Positions 24,182-32,117 of a stretch of 64,000 nt of DNA are shown in pieces. This stretch comes from Hahnella aquatica (GTDB taxonomy: Bacteria; Pseudomonadota; Gammaproteobacteria; Burkholderiales; Burkholderiaceae_A), in the NCBI GenBank assembly GCA_965194505.1, contig OZ239144.1, forward strand, positions 682,001 through 746,000. The letters run 5' to 3'. Under the pieces are notes generated by a model. That model had not been told where the DNA came from. It saw only the letters and a program-made list of their open reading frames with translations, and made no database searches. The stretch's first letter is position 1, and each line of letters starts with the position of its first letter. The position numbers and the translations under genes were made by a program.

Positions 24182-25546
24182 TCACACCCCTGCTTTGCCC
24201 AACAAGGCACCCGTGGGTGCTTCATGTTTGTGTTCTTTGGGGTTCTCGGCCATGTACTTCAAGACGCCGACGTAAGTGACCAACAGCAAGCCGTAGACCA
24301 CCAGGTAGGCCGTTAAGGTGAGCGCAATGTAAGGCGGCGGCAAAGTGGTGGCGGCTTCGCTGGTGCGCATCAAGCCATACACCAGGAAGGGCTGGCGACC
24401 GATCTCGGTCACGTACCAGCCCGCCAGCGTGGCGATCCAGCCAGAAAATGCCATGCCCGACAGCACCCATAGCAGGGGCCTGGGCAGCACCACTTCCGAC
24501 TGCCCGCGCTGGCGCCACAAGCGCCAGGCGGTGAAACCGGCGACCAACAGCATCAACGAACCCACGCCCACCATCACGCGAAAGGCGTAAAACACCGGCG
24601 CCACGGGTGGGTGCGCACCTTCAAATTCGTTGATCCCTTTGACTTCGCCGTCCAACTCATGGGTCAAGATCAGGCTGGCGACTTTGGGAATCTTGACCGC
24701 GTAGTTGGTGGTGCGTGCTTCTTGGTCCGGAATGCCAAACAGCGTCAGCGGTGCGCCGCGCTCGGTTTCCCAGATGCCCTCCATGGCGGCGACCTTGGCC
24801 GGTTGGTGCTCCAGTGTGTTGAGGCCGTGCATGTCCCCCACGAGGAACTGCAGCGGCATCACGCAAGCAGCGGTGAAGATGGCCGCACGCATGGCCTTGT
24901 GGGTACCGCGCGTCGCGCTGCCTTTGAGCAGTTGCCAGGCGCACAGCCCAGCGATCAAAAACGACGCGGTCAGTGCTGAAGCGAGCAACTTGTGGGCAAA
25001 CCGGTAGGGGAATGAAGGGTTAAAGACCACCGCCAGCCAATCGGTGGGGATGAACTGACCGTTGACGATTTCGAAACCTGCCGGGGTGTGCATCCAGGAG
25101 TTCAGGCTCAGGATCCAGAAGGCCGACATGGTGGTACCAAAGGCGACCAAAAAAGTGGCCACCAAGTGCACCCGCTCGCTCACCCTGCCTCGACCGAACA
25201 GCATGATGCCCAGGAAGCTGGCCTCCAGGAAAAACGCTGTCAGCACCTCATAGCCCAGCAGTGGCCCTGAAATATTGCCTGTGCGTTCCATGAAGCCTGG
25301 CCAATTGGTGCCGAACTGGAAGCTCATCACAATGCCTGAGACCACCCCCAGCGCAAAGGTGAGCGCGAACACTTTGGTCCAGAAATAGTAGGCCTCTTCC
25401 CAAGCCACATCCCGAGTGCGGGCGAAGCGCAGACGGAAGAACAACAAGAACCAGCACAGCGCGATGGTGATGGTTGGGAATAGGATGTGGAAGCTGATGT
25501 TCGCAGCAAACTGGATACGAGAAAGGATGAGTGCGTCGATGTCCAT
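24182..25546 (-). CDS. cydA: Cytochrome bd ubiquinol oxidase subunit I
   Basis: The 454-residue protein begins 'MDIDALILSRIQFAANISFH' with the haem-ligand His of the first helix, and contains 'VLTAFFLEASFLGIMLFGRG' with the conserved Glu and 'LNSWMHTPAGFEI'. It carries haems b558, b595 and d. The short length fits the short-Q-loop, CIO-like group. It lies 18 bases after the regulator gene and 55 bases before cydB, so all three form one unit. Confidence 0.95.
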   Translation of the reverse strand: MDIDALILSRIQFAANISFHILFPTITIALCWFLLFFRLRFARTRDVAWEEAYYFWTKVFALTFALGVVSGIVMSFQFGTNWPGFMERTGNISGPLLGYEVLTAFFLEASFLGIMLFGRGRVSERVHLVATFLVAFGTTMSAFWILSLNSWMHTPAGFEIVNGQFIPTDWLAVVFNPSFPYRFAHKLLASALTASFLIAGLCAWQLLKGSATRGTHKAMRAAIFTAACVMPLQFLVGDMHGLNTLEHQPAKVAAMEGIWETERGAPLTLFGIPDQEARTTNYAVKIPKVASLILTHELDGEVKGINEFEGAHPPVAPVFYAFRVMVGVGSLMLLVAGFTAWRLWRQRGQSEVVLPRPLLWVLSGMAFSGWIATLAGWYVTEIGRQPFLVYGLMRTSEAATTLPPPYIALTLTAYLVVYGLLLVTYVGVLKYMAENPKEHKHEAPTGALLGKAGV

Positions 25547-25564
25547 GGGGGCTTTCCTATGAAT

Positions 25565-26161
25565 TTACGAGGTTTGACTTTCGGAGCCAACGCCCGTTGC
25601 TTTGGGTGATCGACCGGTCAGACGGTCTTTGAATTCGAGCACTTTGGTCACCGTGGCGCCCATGCCCATGAGCTGCATGGCGGTCTCGGGCGCGAGCTTT
25701 TGCACGTCGTCAAACCAGGTCATGAGGCGATCAATCAGGTCGTGCATTTCGCGCATCCGCTGCTGTGCATGTCGCTCTGCGTCGGTGGTGGGCGTCTCGA
25801 GCAAGGCGGTTCGCAGCATGGTCAGCGTTGGCTCAATTTCGCGGCGGCGGCGTTCCTCGGCCAGCACCCGAAAGATTTCCCACACGTCCGCCGGTGCCTC
25901 AAAGTACTCTCGCCGGTCACCCGCTTGGTGACGCAAACGCACCAACCGCCAGGCCTGCAACTCCTTGAGGCCCATGCTGACATTGGAGCGCGAGAATGCC
26001 AACGCTTCGGCAATCTCATCGGCATTCAAAGCCTGCGGCGACACATAGAGCAGCGCGTAAATTTGACCCACCGTGCGGTTGATGCCCCACTTGCTGCCCA
26101 TTTCACCGAAATGGGCGATGAACTCGCGATTCAAGGGCGGAATTTGATCAGAAATAGGCAT
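25565..26161 (-). CDS. GbsR/MarR-type transcriptional regulator of the cyd operon
   Basis: A 198-residue protein with the GbsR-type layout: an N-terminal 'FIAHFGEMGSKWGINRTVGQ', a winged helix ('LNADEIAEALAFSRSNVSMG' then 'LKELQAWRLVRLRHQAGDRR') and a helical C-terminal dimer region. Proteins of this kind repress or sense ligands and often sit first in the operon they control. It is 18 bases from cydA. A palindrome just upstream of its start (26177-26197) is a fair operator candidate. It therefore probably regulates itself and cydAB; the signal is unknown. Confidence 0.85.
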   Translation of the reverse strand: MPISDQIPPLNREFIAHFGEMGSKWGINRTVGQIYALLYVSPQALNADEIAEALAFSRSNVSMGLKELQAWRLVRLRHQAGDRREYFEAPADVWEIFRVLAEERRRREIEPTLTMLRTALLETPTTDAERHAQQRMREMHDLIDRLMTWFDDVQKLAPETAMQLMGMGATVTKVLEFKDRLTGRSPKATGVGSESQTS

Positions 26162-26176
26162 GTCCCTATTCTAACC

Positions 26177-26197
26177 GAAAATTCTGAATTTTCAGAA
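26177..26197. promoter_or_regulatory. Palindromic operator candidate before the cyd regulator
   Basis: Two overlapping dyads are visible: GAAAATTC-T-GAATTTTC (26177-26193) and TTCTGA-ATTT-TCAGAA (26182-26197), 16-36 bases upstream of the regulator start. Dyads of this kind are usual for MarR/GbsR-type autoregulation. Confidence 0.55.
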
Positions 26198-26298
26198 ATG
26201 ACTGAAATATAAGGAAGTGCTTGATTCGCCTGCCCATCAAAAACTTAGGCGGTTTATGAAGAGGTGTGTTTTGCCCCGCCAGAGATAAAGGCGGGGCC

Positions 26299-26835
26299 TT
26301 ACAGGAAGCGAATCAAGTCCTCGATGTCGTCGGGGAACATCTCCCGCAGCTCAATGGCCCTCACCACCGAACGACGATCCAGGACGAATAGCTGGGGCAG
26401 GCCCCGACGGGCCTTGTAGGTCGACATCCAGTCTGGGCTCGCCATGGCGACGTCAAAGGCGTAGCGGTTCTTCTTCACATAGGCCAGTACATCGTCGCGC
26501 GACTTGTCTGTGCTGACCGCAATGACCTCAAGCCCGCGGTGCCGGTGTTTCAAATAGAAGGCATTGAGCAAAGGATTCTGTTTCGCACAGAAGGGGCAAC
26601 GGGTATGCCAGATCTCAATGATGACGACCTTACCGACAGCCTCGGACTGCTTCCAGACGCGTCCATCCATCAGTTGGATGTCGGGCAGCACTGCCACTTT
26701 TCCGATCTCGAGCGCGATGGGCGCGGGCGAATTCTGAGACGAAGGCTGGGCAAGCACCGGCGCTGAGGCCAGGCCCAATGCAATGAAAAAGAGAGGGAGG
26801 AGTCGGGATGCCATGCGTATTGGTGACGGTATCAC
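26299..26835 (-). CDS. Secreted thioredoxin-like (TlpA/redoxin) protein of the copper operon
   Basis: The frame starts with GTG 26835, overlapping the previous stop by four bases; an ATG at 26814 gives a cleaner signal peptide ('MASRLLPLFFIALGLASAPV'). After cleavage (Ala-Gln) comes a thioredoxin fold: 'VVIIEIWHTRCPFCAKQNPL' with the active-site Cys-Pro-Phe-Cys and 'RRGLPQLFVLDRR' with the cis-Pro loop. Periplasmic proteins of this kind reduce disulfides in haem or copper-protein maturation. As the last gene of a copper operon it may keep copper-binding cysteines reduced, which is inference. Confidence 0.85.
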   Translation of the reverse strand: MIPSPIRMASRLLPLFFIALGLASAPVLAQPSSQNSPAPIALEIGKVAVLPDIQLMDGRVWKQSEAVGKVVIIEIWHTRCPFCAKQNPLLNAFYLKHRHRGLEVIAVSTDKSRDDVLAYVKKNRYAFDVAMASPDWMSTYKARRGLPQLFVLDRRSVVRAIELREMFPDDIEDLIRFL

Positions 26836-27122
26836 TTCCGGCGGATGGCTGTGACCATATTCCTCTTCCCTTCGACCGCTGCCTGGAACTCAATCTGATC
26901 GGTCACCTGCAGGCCATTGAGGATGGTGGCATCCGACACATAAAACACCATGGTCATCGGTGGCATGTCCAAGGAGGGGATCTCCCCATGCTTGATGGTG
27001 AGCCGTTTGTTCTCTGGGTCGAGCCGACGAATCTCTCCGGTGGCCCATTCCGCCATGGCGGAGGAACAGACGCCAGCCAGAAGCAGACTGGCCAAGGCCT
27101 TTGAAATGGTCTTCACGATCAA
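26832..27122 (-). CDS. CusF-like periplasmic copper-binding protein
   Basis: A 96-residue secreted protein: signal peptide to 'SSAMA', then a small beta-barrel with 'KRLTIKHGEIPSLDMPPMTM' and 'FYVSD', which contains the His and two Met residues used by CusF-type proteins to bind Cu(I). In E. coli CusF hands copper to the CusCBA pump. The gene overlaps both neighbours by four bases, so it is part of the copper operon. No RND pump is present in this operon. Confidence 0.9.
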   Translation of the reverse strand: MIVKTISKALASLLLAGVCSSAMAEWATGEIRRLDPENKRLTIKHGEIPSLDMPPMTMVFYVSDATILNGLQVTDQIEFQAAVEGKRNMVTAIRRK

Positions 27123-27613
27123 CCTCCTTTCTTGGGTCGGTAGGCGGCAAAGACGGTTGCCCGCCCGGCACCTTTGACAAGCAACACGTCATACGGGTCG
27201 ACCTGGCCGCCGTATTCGGGTCCGTCCATGCCGGGTGACCCAATGGGCATCTCTGGAACGGACAGTCCAATGGCCTTGGGCCGCTCCTTCAGAAGACGAT
27301 GAATCTCTCTGGCGGGCACATGCCCCTCGACCACATAGCCATTGACGAGGGCTGTGTGGCAGGAGGCATATTCCTTGGGCATGCCGACCTCAATGCGCTT
27401 TGCATTGTTCCCGACGTCGTAGCCTTTCACCTGAAAGCCATTGGCCTCGAGGTGCTTCATCCAATCGGCGCAGCAGCCGCAGGTGGGCGACTTCCAGACC
27501 TCGACCAGCGGCTTGTTGAATTGGGCAATGCCCAAGGATGGCATTGCCGCTGCCCCCAAGCAGGCCAGTCCCAAGCCTGTTAGGAGTCGGCGTCTTGCCA
27601 ATGGGCTGCTCAT
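27119..27613 (-). CDS. DUF411 copper-related periplasmic protein
   Basis: The 164-residue protein starts with a twin-arginine-like signal ('RRRLLTGLGLACLGAAAMPS'). The DUF411 hallmark follows: 'VEVWKSPTCGCCADWMKHLE' with the Cys-x-Cys-Cys motif, then 'EYASCHTALVNGYVVEGHVP', which has a further Cys-His. DUF411 proteins accompany copper-resistance genes and probably bind copper. It overlaps the cupredoxin and CusF genes by four bases each. Confidence 0.9.
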   Translation of the reverse strand: MSSPLARRRLLTGLGLACLGAAAMPSLGIAQFNKPLVEVWKSPTCGCCADWMKHLEANGFQVKGYDVGNNAKRIEVGMPKEYASCHTALVNGYVVEGHVPAREIHRLLKERPKAIGLSVPEMPIGSPGMDGPEYGGQVDPYDVLLVKGAGRATVFAAYRPKKGG

Positions 27614-28128
27614 GGGCTCACCCGAATCTTTCCGCGCATGCCTGCATCGTAGTGCCCTGCCACGAGGCAGGCAAAGTCGAATTCACCCCCACGGTTGAAG
27701 TGCCAGACGATCTCCCCCTTCTCACCTGGGCCCACGTGTGCCATGTAGGCCTCGTCGTGTTCCATGTTTGGATGCTTCTTCATCATCTCGGCATGGGTAT
27801 CAAGTTCCTTCTGTGTGCCGATCACCATTTCGTGCATCACCTTGCCGCTGTTGCTCACTTCAAAGCGAATGGTCTCATTCCTCTTGATTTGGATGACCTC
27901 CGGTGAGAATCGCATGGCATCGCTCATGTCGACCTTGATCACCCGGCTCACCTTGGCCGGATCTCCGGCAATGCCCCAGGCCGTCTGCTCTGCCGGAGCG
28001 ACCTGAGCATACGACCGTGTCTGCGATCCGTGATGGGCGTTGCCGTGGGCGAGCGCCTCGTGAGGAACGCTCGCGATCAGCGTTCCCGCCGTCAGTGTGA
28101 ACGCAAAAATGGCTGAATAGTTTTTCAT
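27610..28128 (-). CDS. Periplasmic cupredoxin-domain protein
   Basis: A 172-residue secreted protein: signal peptide to about 'HEALAHG', a His-rich linker ('HGNAHHGSQT'), then a plastocyanin-like domain with 'VSNSGKVMHEMVIG' (first His ligand) and 'FDFACLVAGHYDAGMRG' (Cys, His, Met ligands). All type 1 copper ligands are visible. It is a typical partner of CopA-type oxidases in betaproteobacterial copper clusters, probably carrying copper or electrons. It lies 24 bases downstream of the oxidase gene. Confidence 0.9.
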   Translation of the reverse strand: MKNYSAIFAFTLTAGTLIASVPHEALAHGNAHHGSQTRSYAQVAPAEQTAWGIAGDPAKVSRVIKVDMSDAMRFSPEVIQIKRNETIRFEVSNSGKVMHEMVIGTQKELDTHAEMMKKHPNMEHDEAYMAHVGPGEKGEIVWHFNRGGEFDFACLVAGHYDAGMRGKIRVSP

Positions 28129-28152
28129 GCGAATGTCCTTTCTGTTGTTTGC

Positions 28153-29580
28153 TTAATGCTGATGGCCATGACCACCGGCCGACTTGCCTGGCTTCTGAAC
28201 CTTGACCTCAATCTCTTGGGTGTCGCGCCGGGGCATGGCGCCCTGGCCTGCATGGCCTGATCGGGCCGGGGTCGCGAGAGGGCTGCCCTTCCACTCGAAG
28301 GCCTGGGTGCGTGGCGGCTGCTTGTACCAGCCTGGGTTGCTGTAGTCGCCGGGCTTTTGGTCCCGTCGCACCTTGACAACACTGAACATGCCGCCCATCT
28401 CCACCGAGCCGTAAGGCCCCTCACCCGTCATCATGGGCGCTGTGTTCTCGGGCAGTGGCATCTCCATTTCGGCCATGTCGGCCATCCCGCGTTCACCCAT
28501 CACCATGTAATCCGGGATAAGCCGGCCTATGCGCTTGGCCAGCCCTGTGTGGTCCACGCCAATCAGCGTGGGCACGTCGTGGCCCATGGCATTCATGGTG
28601 TGGTGTGACTTGTGGCAATGAAAGGCCCAGTCTCCCTCCTCGTTCGCGATGAACTCGATCTGTCGCATCTGACCCACTGCAACGTCTGTGGTGACCTCAG
28701 GGCTTCGCATGGCTTTGGGTCGGGGTCCTCCATCGGTGCCTGTGACCTCGAACTCATGGCCATGCAAGTGAATGGGATGGTTGGTCATGGTGAGGTTGCC
28801 AAACCGGATCCGAACGCGGTCATTGAGCCGGACATGAAGCGAGTCGATGCCGGGAAAGACTCGGCTGTTCCAAGACCAGATGTTGAAGTCCAGCATGGTC
28901 ATGATCTTGGGGGTGTAGCTGCCCGGGTCGATGTCGTAGGCATTGAGCAGAAAGCAGAAGTCTCGGTCCACGTTCTCGATGAGGGGATGCTTGGTCTTCG
29001 GATGTGTCACCCAAAAGCCCATCATTCCCATGGCCATCTGGGTCATCTCATCGGCATGGGGGTGATACATGAAGGTGCCCGGCCGTCTGGCGGTGAACTC
29101 GTAGACAAAGGTCTTGCCGGCAGGAATGCCCGGCTGGTTCAGGCCGGTGACACCATCCATGCCGTTGGGAAGGCGCTGCCCATGCCAGTGGATGGAGGTG
29201 TGTTCAGGAAGACGATTGGTCACGAAGATCCGCACCTTGTCACCCTCGACCACCTCAATGGTGGGGCCCGGGGATTGCCCGTTGTAGCCCCACAGGTGCG
29301 CCTTAAAGCCAGGCGCCATCTCTCGAACCACCGGCTCGGCCACCAGGTGGAACTCCTTGACGCCGTTGTTCATCCGCCAGGGGAGTGTCCATCCGTTGAG
29401 GGTGACAACCGGGTTGTAGGGTCGGCCGGAACTGGGCATCAGGGGCGCCTGCGTCTGCGGGCTCGTTTGCAATACTGGCTCGGGCAATGCTGCCATCGCC
29501 ACCCGGCTCACGGCGGTGGCCGCGAGCGTGGCAGAGGCAGCTGCGCCGGTGAGCAGTGCACGTCGTCTTGTCATTTCCAT
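28153..29580 (-). CDS. CopA-type multicopper oxidase
   Basis: I choose ATG 29580 (another lies at 29574), which follows GGAGAG and gives 475 residues; the open frame itself runs to 29655. The protein has a twin-arginine signal ('TRRRALLTGAAASATLAATA'). Copper motifs: 'TSIHWHGQRLP', 'TFMYHPHADE', 'HPIHLHGHEF' and 'FHCHKSHHTMNAMGH', giving the type 1, 2 and 3 sites. A Met-rich stretch ('MADMAEMEMP') lies near the C-terminal part. Such enzymes oxidise Cu(I) in the periplasm. The gene overlaps the upstream TolC-like gene by about ten bases. Confidence 0.92.
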   Translation of the reverse strand: MEMTRRRALLTGAAASATLAATAVSRVAMAALPEPVLQTSPQTQAPLMPSSGRPYNPVVTLNGWTLPWRMNNGVKEFHLVAEPVVREMAPGFKAHLWGYNGQSPGPTIEVVEGDKVRIFVTNRLPEHTSIHWHGQRLPNGMDGVTGLNQPGIPAGKTFVYEFTARRPGTFMYHPHADEMTQMAMGMMGFWVTHPKTKHPLIENVDRDFCFLLNAYDIDPGSYTPKIMTMLDFNIWSWNSRVFPGIDSLHVRLNDRVRIRFGNLTMTNHPIHLHGHEFEVTGTDGGPRPKAMRSPEVTTDVAVGQMRQIEFIANEEGDWAFHCHKSHHTMNAMGHDVPTLIGVDHTGLAKRIGRLIPDYMVMGERGMADMAEMEMPLPENTAPMMTGEGPYGSVEMGGMFSVVKVRRDQKPGDYSNPGWYKQPPRTQAFEWKGSPLATPARSGHAGQGAMPRRDTQEIEVKVQKPGKSAGGHGHQH

Positions 29581-30581
29581 GCGTCTCTCCTGGTCTGTGC
29601 GAGTTGCTCTCGCAGCGCGAAGATCTTGGGTGTGAGGGCGTGTTCGGCCTGCCAATAAGAGGAGAGCGCCCGAAGGTAGCCTTCGACCGCCTCGGTCTGA
29701 TGCTTGGCATCCTTGAGCAGTTCGAAAACGCCGATGATCATTCCGTTGTAATGCAGCAGGTGTTCACTAGAGATTCGCTTCTGCAAAGGAAGAATCTCTT
29801 GGCGGTGATGCTGAACCTGGGAGAAGGCTTCGTCGCGCGCGAGCATCGCCTCCCGCACAGCGGATTGCAGTGCAATGGTCTCAGGGTGACTGACCTGCAC
29901 ACGCAGGAGGGCTGCATCTGTGGGCGAGGGGAGGGCTGGCTGGGGCGGTGCATCGGGCAGCCGGCTCGGAAGCGCAAAGTCTGTTGCCTGGGCATCGAGC
30001 TGAAGGCGTCGAATCAGGGCTTCCCGCGCGGCACCCGCCGCCACCCGCGCCTCCGACAGCGACTTCTGTGTCTGAGCGGAAGACAATTGCTCCTCGGCCT
30101 GATGCAGCAGATTGAGGTTTCCAACCTTGCGCATGCGCGTGGCAAGCTCTGCAGCAACAGAGGCCACTTCGGCCACCTGCTGTCGGTGGGCAACGCGCTC
30201 CTGGGCAGCCACAGCCAAGTGGTAGAGCCCACTCACCTGGGCGATCAGTCGCGCCTCATGGCTGAGTGCCGACCGGTCTTGGTCACGCAGCAAAAGATAG
30301 TCGGCTGGGTTGCGCGAGATGCGCGCGAGGGACTGCTCAAGACCGGGATCCAGTGCGAGTGCGCGTGAAATCGCCATCTGCAGCGAAAGCGGGTTCTTGG
30401 GTGAAGAACTGTCGGTGGCTGGCTGGGCTGTATCCGCCGCAATCTCCCGGGCATAAGCCTTCCAGCCGCCGGCCTGATCAACTCGCTCGTTCGCCTGGCG
30501 CCAATCCTCCACGGGATCGGCCATGGCAAGCCGGCTCGACCCAAGCAGGGCGAATAACATCCATACAAGCAGGTGTTTCAT
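29571..30581 (-). CDS. TolC-like outer membrane protein of the copper operon
   Basis: The 336-residue protein has a signal peptide (about 22 residues) and long helices rich in Ala, Gln and Glu ('VAAELATRMRKVGNLNLLHQ' and 'REALIRRLQLDAQATDF'), the pattern of TolC-family efflux proteins. It is shorter than typical members (about 420-480 residues) and may have lost one repeat's part. It is the first gene of the copper operon. No membrane-fusion or inner-membrane pump gene adjoins it, so its pump must be elsewhere or it acts in another way. Confidence 0.78.
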   Translation of the reverse strand: MKHLLVWMLFALLGSSRLAMADPVEDWRQANERVDQAGGWKAYAREIAADTAQPATDSSSPKNPLSLQMAISRALALDPGLEQSLARISRNPADYLLLRDQDRSALSHEARLIAQVSGLYHLAVAAQERVAHRQQVAEVASVAAELATRMRKVGNLNLLHQAEEQLSSAQTQKSLSEARVAAGAAREALIRRLQLDAQATDFALPSRLPDAPPQPALPSPTDAALLRVQVSHPETIALQSAVREAMLARDEAFSQVQHHRQEILPLQKRISSEHLLHYNGMIIGVFELLKDAKHQTEAVEGYLRALSSYWQAEHALTPKIFALREQLAQTRRDAWK

Positions 30582-30649
30582 GGTGACTCCTCAAGACATC
30601 AGACAACTGCTCCCCGTGAAGGGCACGGGAAGCCCTGTGACGCTGTCTT

Positions 30650-31012
30650 TTAGATGCGAGGAGGTCTTAGCAAGCCCTCGAGCACCACGCTGGCAAAGTC
30701 TGCGGTGGGCCCCGGGCTTGGGCGGTGGAATGCTGCTTCGGTGAACGTGAGAGAGGCTTGGGCCGGCAGCCCGTACGCCATGAAGCAGGTTGCGGCACAG
30801 AGGGCGCAGGCGCCGGCATGGGCTGTGGCCGGGTTGCTGGCGATCGGATCGGCAGCAACCGCCGACTGCGATGCATGCGCACCATGCGCGCTCACGTGCG
30901 ACCCAAGGTCGGTCGGGGCCGATCCGTGACAGGTCATGGCCGCAGCCGCCTGACCCTGAAGGGGCAGGCTTATCAGCAACAGTATGGTGAGAAGGCGATT
31001 AACGAACTTCAT
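30650..31012 (-). CDS. Small secreted Cys/His-containing protein near the copper operon
   Basis: The frame runs to 31138, but ATG 31012 starts a clear signal peptide ('MKFVNRLLTILLLISLPLQG'). The 120-residue product carries 'AMTCHGSAP', several His residues and 'AGACALCAATCFMAYGLPAQ', with four Cys that could bind metal. It resembles small secreted proteins next to copper genes in related bacteria but I name no family. It is transcribed in the same direction as the copper operon, 68 bases upstream of it, and a dyad lies before its start. Confidence 0.68.
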   Translation of the reverse strand: MKFVNRLLTILLLISLPLQGQAAAAMTCHGSAPTDLGSHVSAHGAHASQSAVAADPIASNPATAHAGACALCAATCFMAYGLPAQASLTFTEAAFHRPSPGPTADFASVVLEGLLRPPRI

Positions 31013-31052
31013 ATTGGCAATAAGAGTAAACCTTTTTAATGGCTTGGGTAAA

Positions 31053-31070
31053 CTCCAAAGCCCACTGGAG
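31053..31070. promoter_or_regulatory. Dyad resembling a MerR/CueR-type operator
   Basis: CTCCA-N8-TGGAG (31053-31070) lies 41 bases upstream of the small Cys/His gene. On the minus strand it is followed by TTTACCC, a layout similar to MerR-family copper promoters with long spacers. No MerR-type regulator gene is intact nearby. Only a pattern match by eye. Confidence 0.35.
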
Positions 31071-31148
31071 AGGACATGAAATTTACCCCCGCTCTGAGGC
31101 TGCCCGTCGCATGGGTCTGTCACCTGCCTGTGGCGCACCGTCCGAGCA

Positions 31149-32057
31149 CTAGTGGGATTCGAGTCGGGTGATCAGGCTTGAAATGTCGAGCCGTCGGCCA
31201 CCCTGGCTTTGAATGTCCGCGTAGAACTGATCCACGAGTGCGGTCACGGGAAGTTTGGCTTGGTTGCGGCGGGCCTCGCTCAGGCAGAGCTCCAGGTCTT
31301 TGCGCATCCAGTCCACGGCAAAGCCAAAGTCGAATTTTCCTTCAATCATGGTGGGGCCACGGTTCTCCATCTGCCACGACTGGGCTGCACCCTTGCTAAT
31401 CGATTCAAGCACCAACGACATGTCCAGGCCGGCACGTTTGCCGAATGCAATGGCCTCGGCCAAGCCCTGAAGCAGTCCGGCCACGCAGATTTGATTGACC
31501 ATCTTCGCGAGCTGCCCACTGCCGGAGTCTCCGATGCGTGTGAATGCCTTTGAATAGGCCATTGCCACGGGCTTGGCCGCATCGAAATGTAACTGGGCTC
31601 CTCCCACCATGACGGTGAGTTGGCCGCTGACAGCACCTGCCTGGCCACCCGAGACCGGTGCATCCATAAATCCAAGGCCGAGCGCACTTGCCTTGGCGTT
31701 GAGTTCCCGAGCAACCTCCGCCGAGGCGGTGGTGTGATCCACGAAGAGCGCGCCCTTGGCCATGGCTGCGAATGCGCCATCGGGGCCAGTGGTCACGCTT
31801 CGCAGGTCGTTGTCATTACCGACGCAGCAGAACACCATGTCGGCCTTGGCGGCGGCCTCTGCCGGAGTGACTGCAGTGGCCCCTCCGAATTCCTCTGCCC
31901 ATGCTTTGGACTTCTCTGCTGAGCGGTTGTAGACCGTGACCTGATGGCCGGCCTCCACCAGGTGGCCCGCCATGGGAAAGCCCATGACGCCCAGGCCAAG
32001 GAAGGCGACCCGTGTGGCCGGGCAGGAGGAATAACTTTTTGCTTGGATGCTGGGCAT
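31149..32057 (-). CDS. 3-hydroxyisobutyrate dehydrogenase-family NAD(P) enzyme
   Basis: I start at ATG 32057, giving 302 residues; the longer open frame would overlap tonB. 'RVAFLGLGVMGFPMAGHLVE' is the dinucleotide-binding Gly motif, 'FMDAPVSGGQAGAVSGQLTV' is the substrate-binding signature, and 'GSGQLAKMVNQICVAGLLQG' contains the catalytic Lys and Asn. The family includes 3-hydroxyisobutyrate dehydrogenase and tartronate semialdehyde reductase; the exact substrate cannot be read. It stands alone, divergent from tonB with a 60-base gap. Confidence 0.9.
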   Translation of the reverse strand: MPSIQAKSYSSCPATRVAFLGLGVMGFPMAGHLVEAGHQVTVYNRSAEKSKAWAEEFGGATAVTPAEAAAKADMVFCCVGNDNDLRSVTTGPDGAFAAMAKGALFVDHTTASAEVARELNAKASALGLGFMDAPVSGGQAGAVSGQLTVMVGGAQLHFDAAKPVAMAYSKAFTRIGDSGSGQLAKMVNQICVAGLLQGLAEAIAFGKRAGLDMSLVLESISKGAAQSWQMENRGPTMIEGKFDFGFAVDWMRKDLELCLSEARRNQAKLPVTALVDQFYADIQSQGGRRLDISSLITRLESH

Positions 32058-32117
32058 GTCTTTGGGTCCCTTGATTTGAAATAAGTGTTGCAGCCTATTC
32101 TGACAAAATGAAGCTTC

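Noticed and set aside
26273..26297. Terminator after the thioredoxin-like gene (GCCCCGCC / GGCGGGGC)
   Set aside because: The hairpin is strong but has no T run in either direction, so I do not call it an intrinsic terminator.
29556..30368. Long open frames on the plus strand opposite the copper operon (also 28612-29658)
   Set aside because: They lie wholly opposite well-supported genes, have no family motifs and arise from G/C-rich codons.
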